Assembly (NCBI RefSeq): GCF_023715725.1
Contig: NZ_JAMBOT010000016.1
Location: forward strand, 1 to 64,000
Length of the DNA: 64,000 bases
Reading direction: 5' to 3'
Source of the DNA: Paenibacillus pasadenensis
GTDB taxonomy: Bacteria > Bacillota > Bacilli > Paenibacillales > Paenibacillaceae
Numbering within the stretch: the first letter of the stretch is position 1; each line of letters opens with the position of its first letter. The notes below the pieces were generated by a model. It saw nothing but the letters and a program-made list of their open reading frames with translations, was not told the origin of the DNA and ran no database searches. Shown here in pieces: positions 41,877 through 50,800 of the stretch. Both the position numbers and the translations under genes were made by a program.

Positions 41877-42158
41877 TTGAGGCTCGATAAGTTCCTTAAA
41901 GTCTCCCGGCTCATCAAGCGGCGCACCGTCGCCAAAGATGTGTCGGAGCAGGGACGCGTATGGATCAACGGCCGCGAGGCCAAGCCGAGCAGCTCCGTCA
42001 AAGCCGGCGACGAGCTGCGTATCCAATACGGGCAGAAGTACATCACCGTACGCATCGAGCGCACGGCGGAAACGACCCGCAAAGATGAGGCAGCAACGCT
42101 CTATACGTTGATTAAGGAAGAAGCGCGGGAACGCGAAGACGACGGGCTTGGCTTCTAG
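41877..42158 (+). CDS. rqcP: Ribosome-associated S4-domain protein RqcP (YabO)
   Basis: A 93-residue S4-domain RNA-binding protein of the YabO/Hsp15 family; in B. subtilis RqcP works with RqcH in C-terminal alanine tailing on obstructed 50S subunits. The S4 motif MRLDKFLKVSRLIKRRTVAK, then GRVWINGREAKPSSSVKAGD, is very close to YabO. The start is a TTG immediately after the hup stop codon with no intervening base. I see no good ribosome site, so it probably depends on termination-reinitiation from hup. Confidence 0.92.
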   Translation: MRLDKFLKVSRLIKRRTVAKDVSEQGRVWINGREAKPSSSVKAGDELRIQYGQKYITVRIERTAETTRKDEAATLYTLIKEEAREREDDGLGF

Positions 42159-42183
42159 CCGGCCCGCCGGATGAATAGAATGT

Positions 42184-42214
42184 TAAGGCAAGGTCTGCGG
42201 ACCTTGCCTTTTTT
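42184..42214 (+). terminator. hup-rqcP terminator
   Basis: AAGGCAAGGTC / GGACCTTGCCTT stem with a TGC loop, followed by TTTT. Confidence 0.9.
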
Positions 42215-42325
42215 GCTCTGTAAAAATGGATCGCTGCAGATTTTTTTAAAAATTTTGCTTCAAGGTGTTTGAGCGGCGCAAGCTATGGTTAATGAGGATT
42301 ACCCCCCACTCCTATAGGTTCTAAA

Positions 42326-42370
42326 CCTCGTCCCCTCCTAATAAGCTTGGCTTATAAGGAGGGGACGAGG
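42326..42370. promoter_or_regulatory. Long inverted repeat sequestering the yabP ribosome site
   Basis: Left arm 42326-42346 and right arm 42350-42370 (21 bases each, TTG loop) pair at 20 of 21 positions. The right arm contains the yabP Shine-Dalgarno AAGGAGG and ends one base before the ATG. If transcribed whole, it would bury the ribosome site in a very stable stem. No T tract follows, so it is not a normal terminator. Confidence 0.7.
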
Positions 42371-42371
42371 C

Positions 42372-42656
42372 ATGAATGAAGCTACGAAGGGGCAGAAGCG
42401 GCAGGAAGTCAAAATGCTGAACCGCAAGCTTCTGGAGATAACCGGGGTGCTGAATGTAGAAAGCTTTGATAATGAAGAGTTTCTGCTCGAAACCGAGCTT
42501 GGGTTTCTGGCGATTCGAGGCCAGAACCTGCATATGAAACATCTGAGCCTGGAACAGGGACTTGTTGCGATTGAAGGGCTTGTCCATTCCCTCGCCTATT
42601 TGGACGGCTCGCAAACCGTTAAATCCAAAGGCCTGTTCGGGAAGATATTCAAGTGA
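42372..42656 (+). CDS. yabP: Sporulation protein YabP
   Basis: A 94-residue protein of the YabP/YqfC family, needed for sporulation in the mother cell (sigma-E regulon in B. subtilis). The sequence LNRKLLEITGVLNVESFDNE, EFLLETELGFLAIRGQNLHM and LVAIEGLVHSLAYLDG is typical. The ATG at 42372 has AAGGAGG inside the right arm of an almost perfect hairpin. It overlaps yabQ by 4 bases. Confidence 0.93.
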   Translation: MNEATKGQKRQEVKMLNRKLLEITGVLNVESFDNEEFLLETELGFLAIRGQNLHMKHLSLEQGLVAIEGLVHSLAYLDGSQTVKSKGLFGKIFK

Positions 42657-43261
42657 CGCTGGAAACTCAAGGCTGGACGATGGCAATGCTGCTGCTGTCC
42701 GGCCTGATGATGGGTACAGTGTTTGACGGCTACCGCGTTGTGTCCCACGAGCTGCGGTTCCCCCGGTGGATTTTGCCGGTGCTGGATATCGCGTACTGGG
42801 TCGTCGCGGCGCTAGCTGTTTTCCGGGTTCTGTACGCCAGCAACGACGGCGAGGTGCGGGCGTATGTGTTCCTGGGTTTGCTGATTGGGATTTGCCTGCA
42901 TTATCTGGCTTTTAGCGGGGCGGCAATCGCTCTGTTCCGATGGCTGATTGGAGCGGTGCGGGCGCTTATCGGATTTTTGATTCGACTGACGGACATGCTT
43001 ATTATTCGGCCCTTGATCGCTTTATACCGAATCGTTCGCGTTTTGACAGGTTTTCTAGTTGCCTTTTCTATTTTCATCGTCCGAATTGTGTTACAATTGG
43101 TTCGTCCAATTTGGATTTTGTTACGCTGGATGTTAGGCCCGCTGCTCCGGCCGTTAGGCAGGCGGCTTCGTCAGATGTTCATCCGCTGGAAGGTGCAGGA
43201 GAAGTGGATGCGTTTGTCGAATGGGTTAATCCAGGCTTGGAAGCGGCTTAAACGCAAGTGA
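42653..43261 (+). CDS. yabQ: Spore cortex biosynthesis protein YabQ
   Basis: A 202-residue membrane protein required for spore cortex formation in B. subtilis. Four or five hydrophobic segments lie in the first ~160 residues (MAMLLLSGLMMGTVFDGYRV, ILPVLDIAYWVVAALAVFRV, FLGLLIGICLHYLAFSG, IRIVLQLVRPIWILL-type stretches), and the end is strongly basic (RRLRQMFIRWKVQEK). The start is a GTG at 42653 overlapping the yabP stop, so the two are coupled. It is longer than I would expect because of the basic C-terminus. Confidence 0.9.
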   Translation: MTLETQGWTMAMLLLSGLMMGTVFDGYRVVSHELRFPRWILPVLDIAYWVVAALAVFRVLYASNDGEVRAYVFLGLLIGICLHYLAFSGAAIALFRWLIGAVRALIGFLIRLTDMLIIRPLIALYRIVRVLTGFLVAFSIFIVRIVLQLVRPIWILLRWMLGPLLRPLGRRLRQMFIRWKVQEKWMRLSNGLIQAWKRLKRK

Positions 43262-43320
43262 TTGGATATAACTCCGGTCCTTCAAGCCCTACCTTGAAAG
43301 AGACAGGAGGATTCACGTAG

Positions 43321-43614
43321 ATGATAAGTCCGACAACGACGGGTGCACGCAGAAGATTTAAGCTGTGGCTAGTGGCGATGACAGTCATTCTAGCGTGGGC
43401 GGGGTACACCTTGTTCTCTCAAATGGAACGGCAAGCCGAGACGGAGCAGAGGCTTTCTGTCGCTAAGGAACGGCTGGATGGAATGCAAAAGAAGAGCGAA
43501 GAGCTCAAAGCGCAAATGAAGCAGCTCAACGACCCCGAATACATTTCCCAGCTCGCCTCCAAAAAGCAGGGGCTCGTCAAACCCGGCGAAGAGCTGATTA
43601 CTCCGTCGGAGTAA
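43321..43614 (+). CDS. divIC: Cell division protein DivIC (FtsB-like)
   Basis: A 97-residue bitopic septum protein that works with FtsL and DivIB to control FtsW/PBP activity. It shows a short cytoplasmic basic start (TTTGARRRFKLW), one membrane segment (about 15-33, LVAMTVILAWAGYTLF), a leucine-zipper-type coiled coil (RLSVAKERLDGMQKKSEELK) and the conserved end NDPEYISQLASKKQGLVKPG. The ATG at 43321 has AGGAGG upstream. Confidence 0.94.
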   Translation: MISPTTTGARRRFKLWLVAMTVILAWAGYTLFSQMERQAETEQRLSVAKERLDGMQKKSEELKAQMKQLNDPEYISQLASKKQGLVKPGEELITPSE

Positions 43615-43649
43615 GGCTCGGAAGGCTTAGCAGGCCGGGCATCCGTCTG

Positions 43650-43679
43650 TTGACCTTGCTTTTAACGATACGGTATAAT
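43650..43679 (+). promoter_or_regulatory. Sigma-A promoter of yabR
   Basis: TTGACC (43650-43655), an 18-base spacer, TATAAT (43674-43679), about 90 bases upstream of yabR. Confidence 0.7.
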
Positions 43680-43769
43680 TAAGATTAAGCGTGCCCTCAA
43701 TGCAGGGATTGGCATGGTAGCGGCAGTTAACATGCTTCGCACAACTTTTAGGGAGGAACATTTTATTTT

Positions 43770-44345
43770 ATGGCAATAGAAGTGGGCGCCAAATTACAGG
43801 GCAAAGTGACAGGCATTACACATTTTGGGGCATTCGTCGATCTGTCGGGGGGTGTCACTGGCCTCGTACACATTTCCGAGATTGCCGACAATTATGTGAA
43901 GGACGTCAAGGACCATCTGAAGCTGGAAGATGTCGTGACGGTTAAAGTCATCAACATCGATCAAGGCGGCAAGATCGGTTTGTCCATCAAGCAAGCAATT
44001 GACCGCCCTGAAGGCAGCGCGCCTCCAGCGCGTGAGCGCTTCAACCGTGAAGGCGGAAGCGGCGGCGGCTTTGGCGGCGGTGGACGCGGCCCAGGCGGTC
44101 CAGGTGGAGGCCCACCGCGCGGTCCGGGTGGCGGCGGCTTCGGCGGCGGCGGACGCGGCCCAGGTGGCGGCGGCGGTGGTGGCCGTCCGTTCAACAAGGG
44201 TGGCGGCGGCGGTCGCCCTGCATTCGGCAAGCCCTCTTTCGAGGATAAGATGTCCCGATTCCTAAAAGATAGCGAAGAACGGATCTCGTCTCTGAAGAAG
44301 AACACGGAAGGCAAGCGCGGCGGACGCGGCGCGAAGCGCGTGTAA
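43770..44345 (+). CDS. yabR: S1-domain RNA-binding protein YabR with glycine-rich extension
   Basis: A 191-residue protein. Residues 1-75 are one S1/OB RNA-binding domain (GAKLQGKVTGITHFGAFVDL, VHISEIADNYVKDV, VTVKVINIDQGGKIGLSIKQ) like B. subtilis YabR. Residues about 95-150 are an almost pure Gly/Arg/Pro/Phe tract (repeated GGGGRGPGG and GGGGFGGGG), followed by the conserved end KPSFEDKMSRFLKDSEERIS and a basic tail. The Gly/Arg insert resembles RGG boxes and is longer than I know from YabR. It has its own promoter and terminator. Confidence 0.9.
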   Translation: MAIEVGAKLQGKVTGITHFGAFVDLSGGVTGLVHISEIADNYVKDVKDHLKLEDVVTVKVINIDQGGKIGLSIKQAIDRPEGSAPPARERFNREGGSGGGFGGGGRGPGGPGGGPPRGPGGGGFGGGGRGPGGGGGGGRPFNKGGGGGRPAFGKPSFEDKMSRFLKDSEERISSLKKNTEGKRGGRGAKRV

Positions 44346-44365
44346 TTCCGATCGGCGGTAATGCA

Positions 44366-44393
44366 GCAGAGTCCTAACGGACTCTGCTTTTTG
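44366..44393 (+). terminator. yabR terminator
   Basis: GCAGAGTCC-TAAC-GGACTCTGC followed by TTTTTG. Confidence 0.9.
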
Positions 44394-44451
44394 CATTTTA
44401 CGGGATTCTAATCGCAGCCCTTTTCATAGAAAACTATCGGCATATCGCCTT

Positions 44452-44478
44452 AACCAAGGTCTATAGACCTTGGTTTTT
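44452..44478 (+). terminator. Palindromic terminator-like hairpin before the pilus genes
   Basis: AACCAAGGTC-TA-TA-GACCTTGGTT followed by TTTT. It is a second stop signal between yabR and the prepilin operon and seals the pilus locus from read-through. Confidence 0.7.
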
Positions 44479-44566
44479 CGAGTTTGTTTATGTCTAAAGA
44501 CCTAATAAAACTCCAAGTTTTGGTCGATATACAGAATAGGCAAGCAACAAGAAGGGAAGAGCGGAA

Positions 44567-45184
44567 ATGCAGCAGACAGGAGAGGGCGAGCAGGGGTTTA
44601 CGCTGCTGGAAATAATGGCTTCTATCGTCATTTTATCCATTGTTGCGTTGACGCTGAGCGGTTTTTTTGTGCAGGCGATGTCCTACAGCAAGCAGAACCA
44701 GAACAAAACCATTGCCGTTCATCTGGCCCGCAACGCTCTGGCTTATATCCAGAAGGAAGCTTATGCTCCGCTGCATGATTATTTCACTGTGGCCGACGCA
44801 GGTGGAGGTTATCCGGCGCTGGAAGCAGCGCAATGCCGGCCATCCGGCGGCTGCGAGCGGTACTCAGAGTTTGTTGCCGACACGGCGACGCTGGCTCATG
44901 TGCTGAATCCTGAAATTAACGGTGTGGCCTATGCGGTCAAAATCACGTACCAGCCGGAGCTGGCCCCTTATTTGGAGCTTGACCCGGAGGAAAAGGAAGC
45001 ATCAGCGTTAGCGGCAAGTCCAACTGCTGGTTCCATCGCGCCAGCTTCAGGCGGGGCGGCGGGTTCCTCGGCGCTTTCGGCTTATTTGATGGCGGTCCAG
45101 GTCGAAGTAAGCTCGGATACGGGCGGCCGCCGCTCCGAATCGGTGCGTGTGGAGGGGTATTTAACCGATGAAACGATTCGTTAA
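44567..45184 (+). CDS. Minor prepilin, PilV/GspI-like
   Basis: A 205-residue prepilin. The short leader ends in Gly at the PilD cleavage site, followed by the class III signal QGFTLLEIMASIVILSIVAL (Phe+1, Glu+5). The body has two Cys (AQC and GGC) that may form a disulphide and an Ala/Gly/Ser-rich linker near the end. It is the first of three overlapping genes for pilus-tip or initiation components. The ATG at 44567 follows GAAGGGAAGAG. The assignment to the PilV class rests on order and size, not on detailed similarity. Confidence 0.82.
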   Translation: MQQTGEGEQGFTLLEIMASIVILSIVALTLSGFFVQAMSYSKQNQNKTIAVHLARNALAYIQKEAYAPLHDYFTVADAGGGYPALEAAQCRPSGGCERYSEFVADTATLAHVLNPEINGVAYAVKITYQPELAPYLELDPEEKEASALAASPTAGSIAPASGGAAGSSALSAYLMAVQVEVSSDTGGRRSESVRVEGYLTDETIR

Positions 45185-45716
45185 CCGTCTCCGCCGGGAA
45201 GAGGGCTATACGCTCATTGAGCTGATCGCGGCGCTCAGCTTGTTGTCGGTTGTAATGGGAGTAATCTATGCCACAGTGTCGTTCGGTATGAATGCGTACG
45301 AGCGTGTTCAGGTGCAAAACGAGCTTCGCGAGGATGGAGATATGGTCATGAGCGCAATTATGGCTAGGCTGTATACGGTTGGTCCGAGCCGGATTGAGGC
45401 TGTTCCTGAGGGAGCAGATTTTGATCAGGGCATTCGGCTGTTTTTCAAGCAGCCTGGCCGTTCGGCGGAACAGTCGGAGGAGCTTGCCTTGCGGACCGAT
45501 GAATCCGGGACCGGCTACTTGGAGTCCGGCGGACAGAGACTGGAGCTGGACTCCTCGCTTGTGTTAGACGGAGCGGATGGCTCCGCGATCCGGTTGACAT
45601 GCGCTCAAGGCGGACAGGAATGCACGAGCGGCTTGCTGAGCATCCGGCTCCGGCTGCTGCAAACTTTCGGAGGACAGGAGTATACACTCGATGTGGAAAG
45701 CAAATTCGGGTTTTAG
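45168..45716 (+). CDS. Minor prepilin, PilW/GspJ-like
   Basis: A 182-residue prepilin with the class III signal EEGYTLIELIAALSLLSVVM (Gly-1, Tyr+1, Glu+5). It is followed by a helical stalk (ERVQVQNELREDGDMVMSAI) and a beta-rich head with two Cys (TCAQGGQEC). The stalk and size resemble PilW/GspJ. It overlaps the previous gene by 17 bases, with GGAGGGG before the ATG, and overlaps the next by 26 bases. Confidence 0.82.
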   Translation: MKRFVNRLRREEGYTLIELIAALSLLSVVMGVIYATVSFGMNAYERVQVQNELREDGDMVMSAIMARLYTVGPSRIEAVPEGADFDQGIRLFFKQPGRSAEQSEELALRTDESGTGYLESGGQRLELDSSLVLDGADGSAIRLTCAQGGQECTSGLLSIRLRLLQTFGGQEYTLDVESKFGF

Positions 45717-47766
45717 CCGTTTTTCCGAGAGCGTGGACGTGAAGGGGGATAAAGGCTCCTCCTTGCTGCTGGTCGTATTCCTCATTTTGCTGCTGTCGCT
45801 GCTTGGGGTCGCGGTGCTTGGCGCAAGTCTGGGCGGAGCGCTGCGAACCGAGCGAAGCGAGGAAAATGTCCAAAGCCTGCATCTGGCCCAAAAAGGGCTG
45901 GATGAGGCGGTGGCCGCAATTTACGACCGGTTCAACAACCGATCCATTGATCCAGAGTCGCTCGGGGACGAGCTGAAGAACTTTACAATCCGATTCAACG
46001 AGCAGCTGAACCGGGACATGAATACCGGAAGCAGCGGTTTGGATGCGGCGTCCCGGCCCTTTTACCAAGTAGTCAGCGTGCTTTGTGCGGATGAGGGCGA
46101 ATGCGGTTCGCCGGTTGGGACGGGCAGCGGAGCGTACCAGTTTGCTCTGATTGTGACGGCGGAGGCCCAGGTAGACGGAGCGCTCAGACGGCTGCAGCAG
46201 GAAATTGTGCTGGATACCTACCCTGATTTTCTCAAGTATGCGTTTGGCTCCGAAGGCATGGTCACCGTGCACGGCGCGCCGTATTTCAGAGGCAATCTGT
46301 ACGCGGGAGAAGGGTTGCTGCTAAGCGATACGGCGGAGTATGTGTACTTGGGCAAGCTGAGGACGCAGAAGACGCAGTTCATGTATTTGGATCCTTATGC
46401 CGGCACCGGAAGTGCCGCTCAAGAGGGCAGCGGCTTGCTCATTACAGGAGACGGCTCCAACATGCTGTATGGAAACGGGACGACTTATCCGGACGATGCC
46501 TCGGGATATACGGCTGTATATGACCGCAGTCTTGCTGCGGCAAGCGGCATTGATGCGGACCGCACGCATGGCCTGGGAAGCCGGATTCGCGTGGAGCCTC
46601 CGCAAAAGTTCGTATCCATTGACGTAAGATCCAGCTTTTTGGATAAAGTCCGGGACTCTATGGGCGCTCTCGCGGGCAAAAACGAACGCACGATCGTTGA
46701 ATCCGTCTATTCCGCTGAAGGCGCTGCGGGGCTAGTTGCCAAGCTGAAAAATCAGTACGGGGCCTCGTATGAGCAGCTTGGCAGTCCGCCCGCGCTTACG
46801 GTGGAAGAGCCGGTGCTGCCGGATATTTTGCTGAACACTCCGCTGCCGGAAGAAAATGCGGGAGATGGAACCGTTCCGCCAAGCTCGCCGTCTGAATATG
46901 AGCTGGCAAAGTTCAACTATGAGCGGGAGCTGCAGGCTTACGAGGAGGCAAAGGCAGTTTATAATCTGGCCGTTGCGGACTTCGGCGTTAACCTTCGCTC
47001 AATTGGAGCTGCTGGGCGGAAAGGGTCGGCGCTTGTTGATGGGCCGCTCATTCTGAACGGCGATTTACCGGCGATTGATTTTGCCGTGAAAGGCAAGCAT
47101 AACTGGCTCATCGTCAACGGCGATCTGGAGCTGTATGGTGCGCCGATTGGAGCGAAGCCGGCGGACGGAGAAGAAGAGCAGGATACAAGGGCGGCTGGAC
47201 CGGTAAAGCTGCGGGGCAATATTCTTGTAACCGGCAATGTAACGCTGTCCGGGCAGGTTGATGTCGACGCGACGATGTACGTTCTCGGCCGCACGGATAT
47301 TCGCGACGCCGCTCTGCGCGGCTTGCGAGCTGAAGGGAGCGCCGTCCGCAAGGAGATTGTGCTCATCGGCAGCGGCCCCATTGATATGTATCGGGTCGAT
47401 TCCTTCCAGCGGGTGGAATCCGGCTACGGCACCGGCACTGCGGCGGACAGTCCGGTACTGGACGCTTTTCTTTACACCGATAGCTCTGCCAATCTTTATG
47501 GCGTAGGCAGCGCCTTCTGGATGAGAGGAGGATTTTTCTCCCGAGGCAATCTCACCCTTAATGCTACAATGGGCACCACAACGGAGCTTGAGCCGACCTC
47601 TCAGCAGGGGGCCAGGCTGGGATTTGAAGATCAGGGAAGCATCGATAAGGAAAAAGCCCGTTTTATTATCGAGTTTAACAACTCCGTGTTCGGAAGCCAG
47701 AATGTGGCGCTGCCCCGGGTGAACCGGGTCAGATTGACGACAGGCCCGCTTAAGCTAGTAGATTAA
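45691..47766 (+). CDS. PilX-like pilus assembly protein with beta-helix-type body
   Basis: A 691-residue protein. The N-terminus has a basic segment and a single hydrophobic helix (KGSSLLLVVFLILLLSLLGV, about 22-42) followed by EENVQSLHLAQKGLDEAVAA, the pattern of PilX-N domains, which lack the cleaved prepilin signal. Further on, short beta repeats such as GPLILNGDLPAIDFAVKGKH, LIVNGDLELYG, LRGNILVTGNVTLSGQVDVD and MYVLGRTDIRDAAL suggest a parallel beta-helix (bactofilin-like). It is far longer than Gram-negative PilX. It likely forms part of the minor-pilin complex. The ATG at 45691 has AGGAG 10 bases upstream. Confidence 0.75.
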   Translation: MWKANSGFSRFSESVDVKGDKGSSLLLVVFLILLLSLLGVAVLGASLGGALRTERSEENVQSLHLAQKGLDEAVAAIYDRFNNRSIDPESLGDELKNFTIRFNEQLNRDMNTGSSGLDAASRPFYQVVSVLCADEGECGSPVGTGSGAYQFALIVTAEAQVDGALRRLQQEIVLDTYPDFLKYAFGSEGMVTVHGAPYFRGNLYAGEGLLLSDTAEYVYLGKLRTQKTQFMYLDPYAGTGSAAQEGSGLLITGDGSNMLYGNGTTYPDDASGYTAVYDRSLAAASGIDADRTHGLGSRIRVEPPQKFVSIDVRSSFLDKVRDSMGALAGKNERTIVESVYSAEGAAGLVAKLKNQYGASYEQLGSPPALTVEEPVLPDILLNTPLPEENAGDGTVPPSSPSEYELAKFNYERELQAYEEAKAVYNLAVADFGVNLRSIGAAGRKGSALVDGPLILNGDLPAIDFAVKGKHNWLIVNGDLELYGAPIGAKPADGEEEQDTRAAGPVKLRGNILVTGNVTLSGQVDVDATMYVLGRTDIRDAALRGLRAEGSAVRKEIVLIGSGPIDMYRVDSFQRVESGYGTGTAADSPVLDAFLYTDSSANLYGVGSAFWMRGGFFSRGNLTLNATMGTTTELEPTSQQGARLGFEDQGSIDKEKARFIIEFNNSVFGSQNVALPRVNRVRLTTGPLKLVD

Positions 47767-47769
47767 CAG

Positions 47770-47827
47770 CAGCATGCCAAAGAGTCCCTAAGTCAGAACG
47801 CTGACTTAGGGACTCTTTGGCATGCTG
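47770..47827. repeat. 27-bp perfect hairpin between convergent pilus genes
   Basis: Two 27-base arms (47770-47796 and 47801-47827) pair without a mismatch around an AACG loop. It lies between the stop codons of the PilX-like gene and the giant secreted-protein gene on the other strand. No T run follows on either side, and the stem is far longer than a normal terminator. It may stop both transcripts, resist 3' exonucleases, or be a mobile palindrome. Confidence 0.85.
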
Positions 47828-47853
47828 GCGTATATACGGGTTTATTCCTGAGC

Positions 47854-50800
47854 CTAATACCGGTCGCCCTCCGGAGCTTTTACAGTGACGCGAATCGTCC
47901 GTTTCAGCGTGCCGCCGGCGAGGGAATTCGCTCGGTATGAGGCGGTTATAATCGCCGTGCCCTGCTTTTTGGCCGTCAGCTTTCCGTCTGCATCGACCGC
48001 GGCGATGGACGGATTGCCGCTGCTCCAGCTGATGTGCGGAAGAACGTCTCCCGCGAGGGCGGAAGGTGAGATGCGCAGCCCGCTTTCGGTAAGCTTGAGC
48101 TGATCTCCCTGCCTCATTTCCAGCGCGGCGGGAAGGGTAAAATCAACAATCGTTATCGGGCTGGAAACGACAGCGGTATAACTATCCGTCAGCTTTAAGG
48201 AGGCGGAAGCTTTGGCGGCTCCAGTTTCCAAAGCCGTAAACACAGCTTTTCCCGGCTGGCCCGCAAGTGCAGCGATGGAAGCCCGGGACGCCGGCGTTCC
48301 GGCTGTCCCCCAAGTTAATGCTCCCAGCCCTTTGTTATAGCCGTCCTTCCAGACTGCTGTTACAGGAACAGGCTGGCCGGGAACGGCAAGTTCCGGCAGT
48401 CCGTGAAGGGCTAGAGCCGGGACAATAACGGCTGCTGAATGTTGGATGGTGAACGTATATCCCGTATCCTTCATTGTCACAGTCGCCGATACAGTCGCCG
48501 TTCCGCCGCTGCCGTTCGGTTTGGAAGCTGTCAGCTGGCGGGAGCTCTGCGCATCGCCGGAAAGCGAGCCAGAGCCGGAAACGGACCATTGCACCGAATG
48601 CCCGGGCGGAACGGCAGCGCCCCATTGCAGGCTCAGCGTTGTACTTTCTCCCGGAAGCAGCGGTTCAGTGCGGCCGGCTGTTAGCTGCGGCTTGGCAATG
48701 ATGGAAACTTCCTTGCCCGTTTTGGCAATGGTGACCGCAGTACCTCCGGCTTTTAACGGCTGCGCGGCGGTAATGGCCACAGTTCCCTGGCCGGGCTTTT
48801 CCGTGTTCAAGGCGGTCATCTGGTTGTCGGACAGGGGGCGCAAACGGGAGGTATCTCCGCTTTTTGGCTCCCAGCTCCATGTATAAGTCGGGGGCCTCGA
48901 GAGCGTTTCTACCGGCTGCGGCGCTCCCCATCCGCGCGTCCATGCCGCTTTATCATCCCCGGCTACAATGACAGAGGGGCCGTTCAGCTGCAAATTAGGC
49001 TGGACAACCTCAAGCGTCAGCTCGGATGAAACATAGGTTTTGATTTCGGCCAGTCCGGTAGAGCTGGACACAGCTTGTACGTTCACGCTTGCTTTAATTG
49101 TATAGGTGCCGGGCTGCACCGGATAAAATCCGGCTGACCATTCCGTCTGCCCCGCTGTCCGCTGCAGCTCCACAATTCCTTCCTCGCCGGTGCGCTGCGG
49201 AGAGACTGACCAGACCGGCTGGGCATTGGACGGCAAACTTTCGCTGGACGGTTTAACGAGCAGTCCGTTAAGTCCGATCCGGCTTCCCAGCGTATAACTT
49301 CGTTTTTTATCGGCGGTATCAATGGACAGCCCCGGCTGAATGACCCGGACGAGCGTGCTGGCACTGAGCCCGCTAAGCTTGTCGGTAACGGTGACGGTTG
49401 AGCTGGCTCCCTGCTGCAGCCCCCGAATCATAATCCCGTCTTTGACAGGCTCTTGAAGGGCTACACCGGTTGTATTGCTGGAGCTCCACTCCAGGCCGAT
49501 ATCGGTTGCTTCTGCAGGCTCTTTATGAAGGAGCAGCTTATAGCTTTCACCAAACGCGATTTCCACCTCTGGCGGAAGCGACAGGAGAGCAGGTTTAATA
49601 ACGGCCTCCAGCGTCAGCGGATTAAAGTTCATTTTAGTCACGGCGGACAGTCCCAAATTGCGGAAGGAAAGTGCCGCAGCGTCCAGCTGAAGCTTGCCGA
49701 GCTCGGCTGCCTTGGCTATCAGGCTGAAGTTCACCGGCTCAGCGCGGTAAATGGAGTCCCCTGATTCCGAAGTATAGCGGATATCCGGCAGAATGCCGCT
49801 AATCGTGTAGCCGCCGGACAGAGAGCCGGACTTCGTAAAGCCCTCCGGCAAGGTGACGATATCCACATTTGGCGGCAGCTTTTCCGAAAAGGACGGGGAG
49901 GCGATCGTCATGCCGCCGGTCTGGGCGTTCAGTCCGGAAATCGGCTGAGGCCGGACGGCGTAGTTCAGTTGGAACTCTTTGTCCTTCTCCACATAAACGC
50001 CTTTGAGCGTGCCGCTGGCGCTCCTTTCAACCTGCAATTGGGCAGCGACGGCCTTCACGCGCACCTCTACGCTTTCGGTGACGGACGCTCCTTGTTTATC
50101 GCTGGCCGTAAAACGGATGGTCAAATTGCCGCCGCCGGGAAGCGGATTTTCATAAGCTTCCGCCACCAGCGCTCCCGTTTGCAAATCAGCCGAATTGTAC
50201 ATCGTGCGAACGACGGATCTGCCGTCTGAATCTTTATACAAAAATTCAACCTTGGCGTTCAGCTTCCGGTCCTTGTAATCGGCGTCCTGAGCGGTAAAGC
50301 TGACCGGGATCTTTTGATAGGAAGGAATATCGTTGCCGGCCGCCTCCGAATAAGCTGCAGGCGAGTATACGGTCAGCTCCGGTTTATGGTTGGAGCCCAT
50401 ATAGGCGCGGTACATCGTATTGACAAAAAGCCTTTCCTCCCAATCCGGGAATCCGGCGCTGCCTCCGGTGAACACATGTCCGGTGCCGGAGTAAGTAACG
50501 TTTCCTTTGGAATAAGTGTAGTAATGGTTCCAGCTGTCGTTGTCGTCACGCGTGCCGCCCTTGATGTTGTACCACGGAATGACAGCCGGATCTTCGAGAT
50601 CCAGCATGAAATATTGACTGTGCGTGCTGGCGACGGAAGGTGTCCCGGCATCCAAATTAAACGGGAAGCGCGTCAGCAAACCGTCGTTGATTTTGCCCAC
50701 TAAGGTGGATGGCTTCGGCGCCTTCAGGCCGATGTTGGTCATAACGCCGGTCTGTCCCGTAACTCCCTTAAAATTGCGCGTCCACACGTTGTCCGTCGTG

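Noticed and set aside
44506..44530. A sigma-D (flagellar) promoter before the prepilin operon
   Set aside because: TAAA and GTCGATAT are present, but the spacer is only 13 bases, shorter than the usual 14-16, and the pilB counterpart has two mismatches in the -10 element. The evidence is too weak to annotate.
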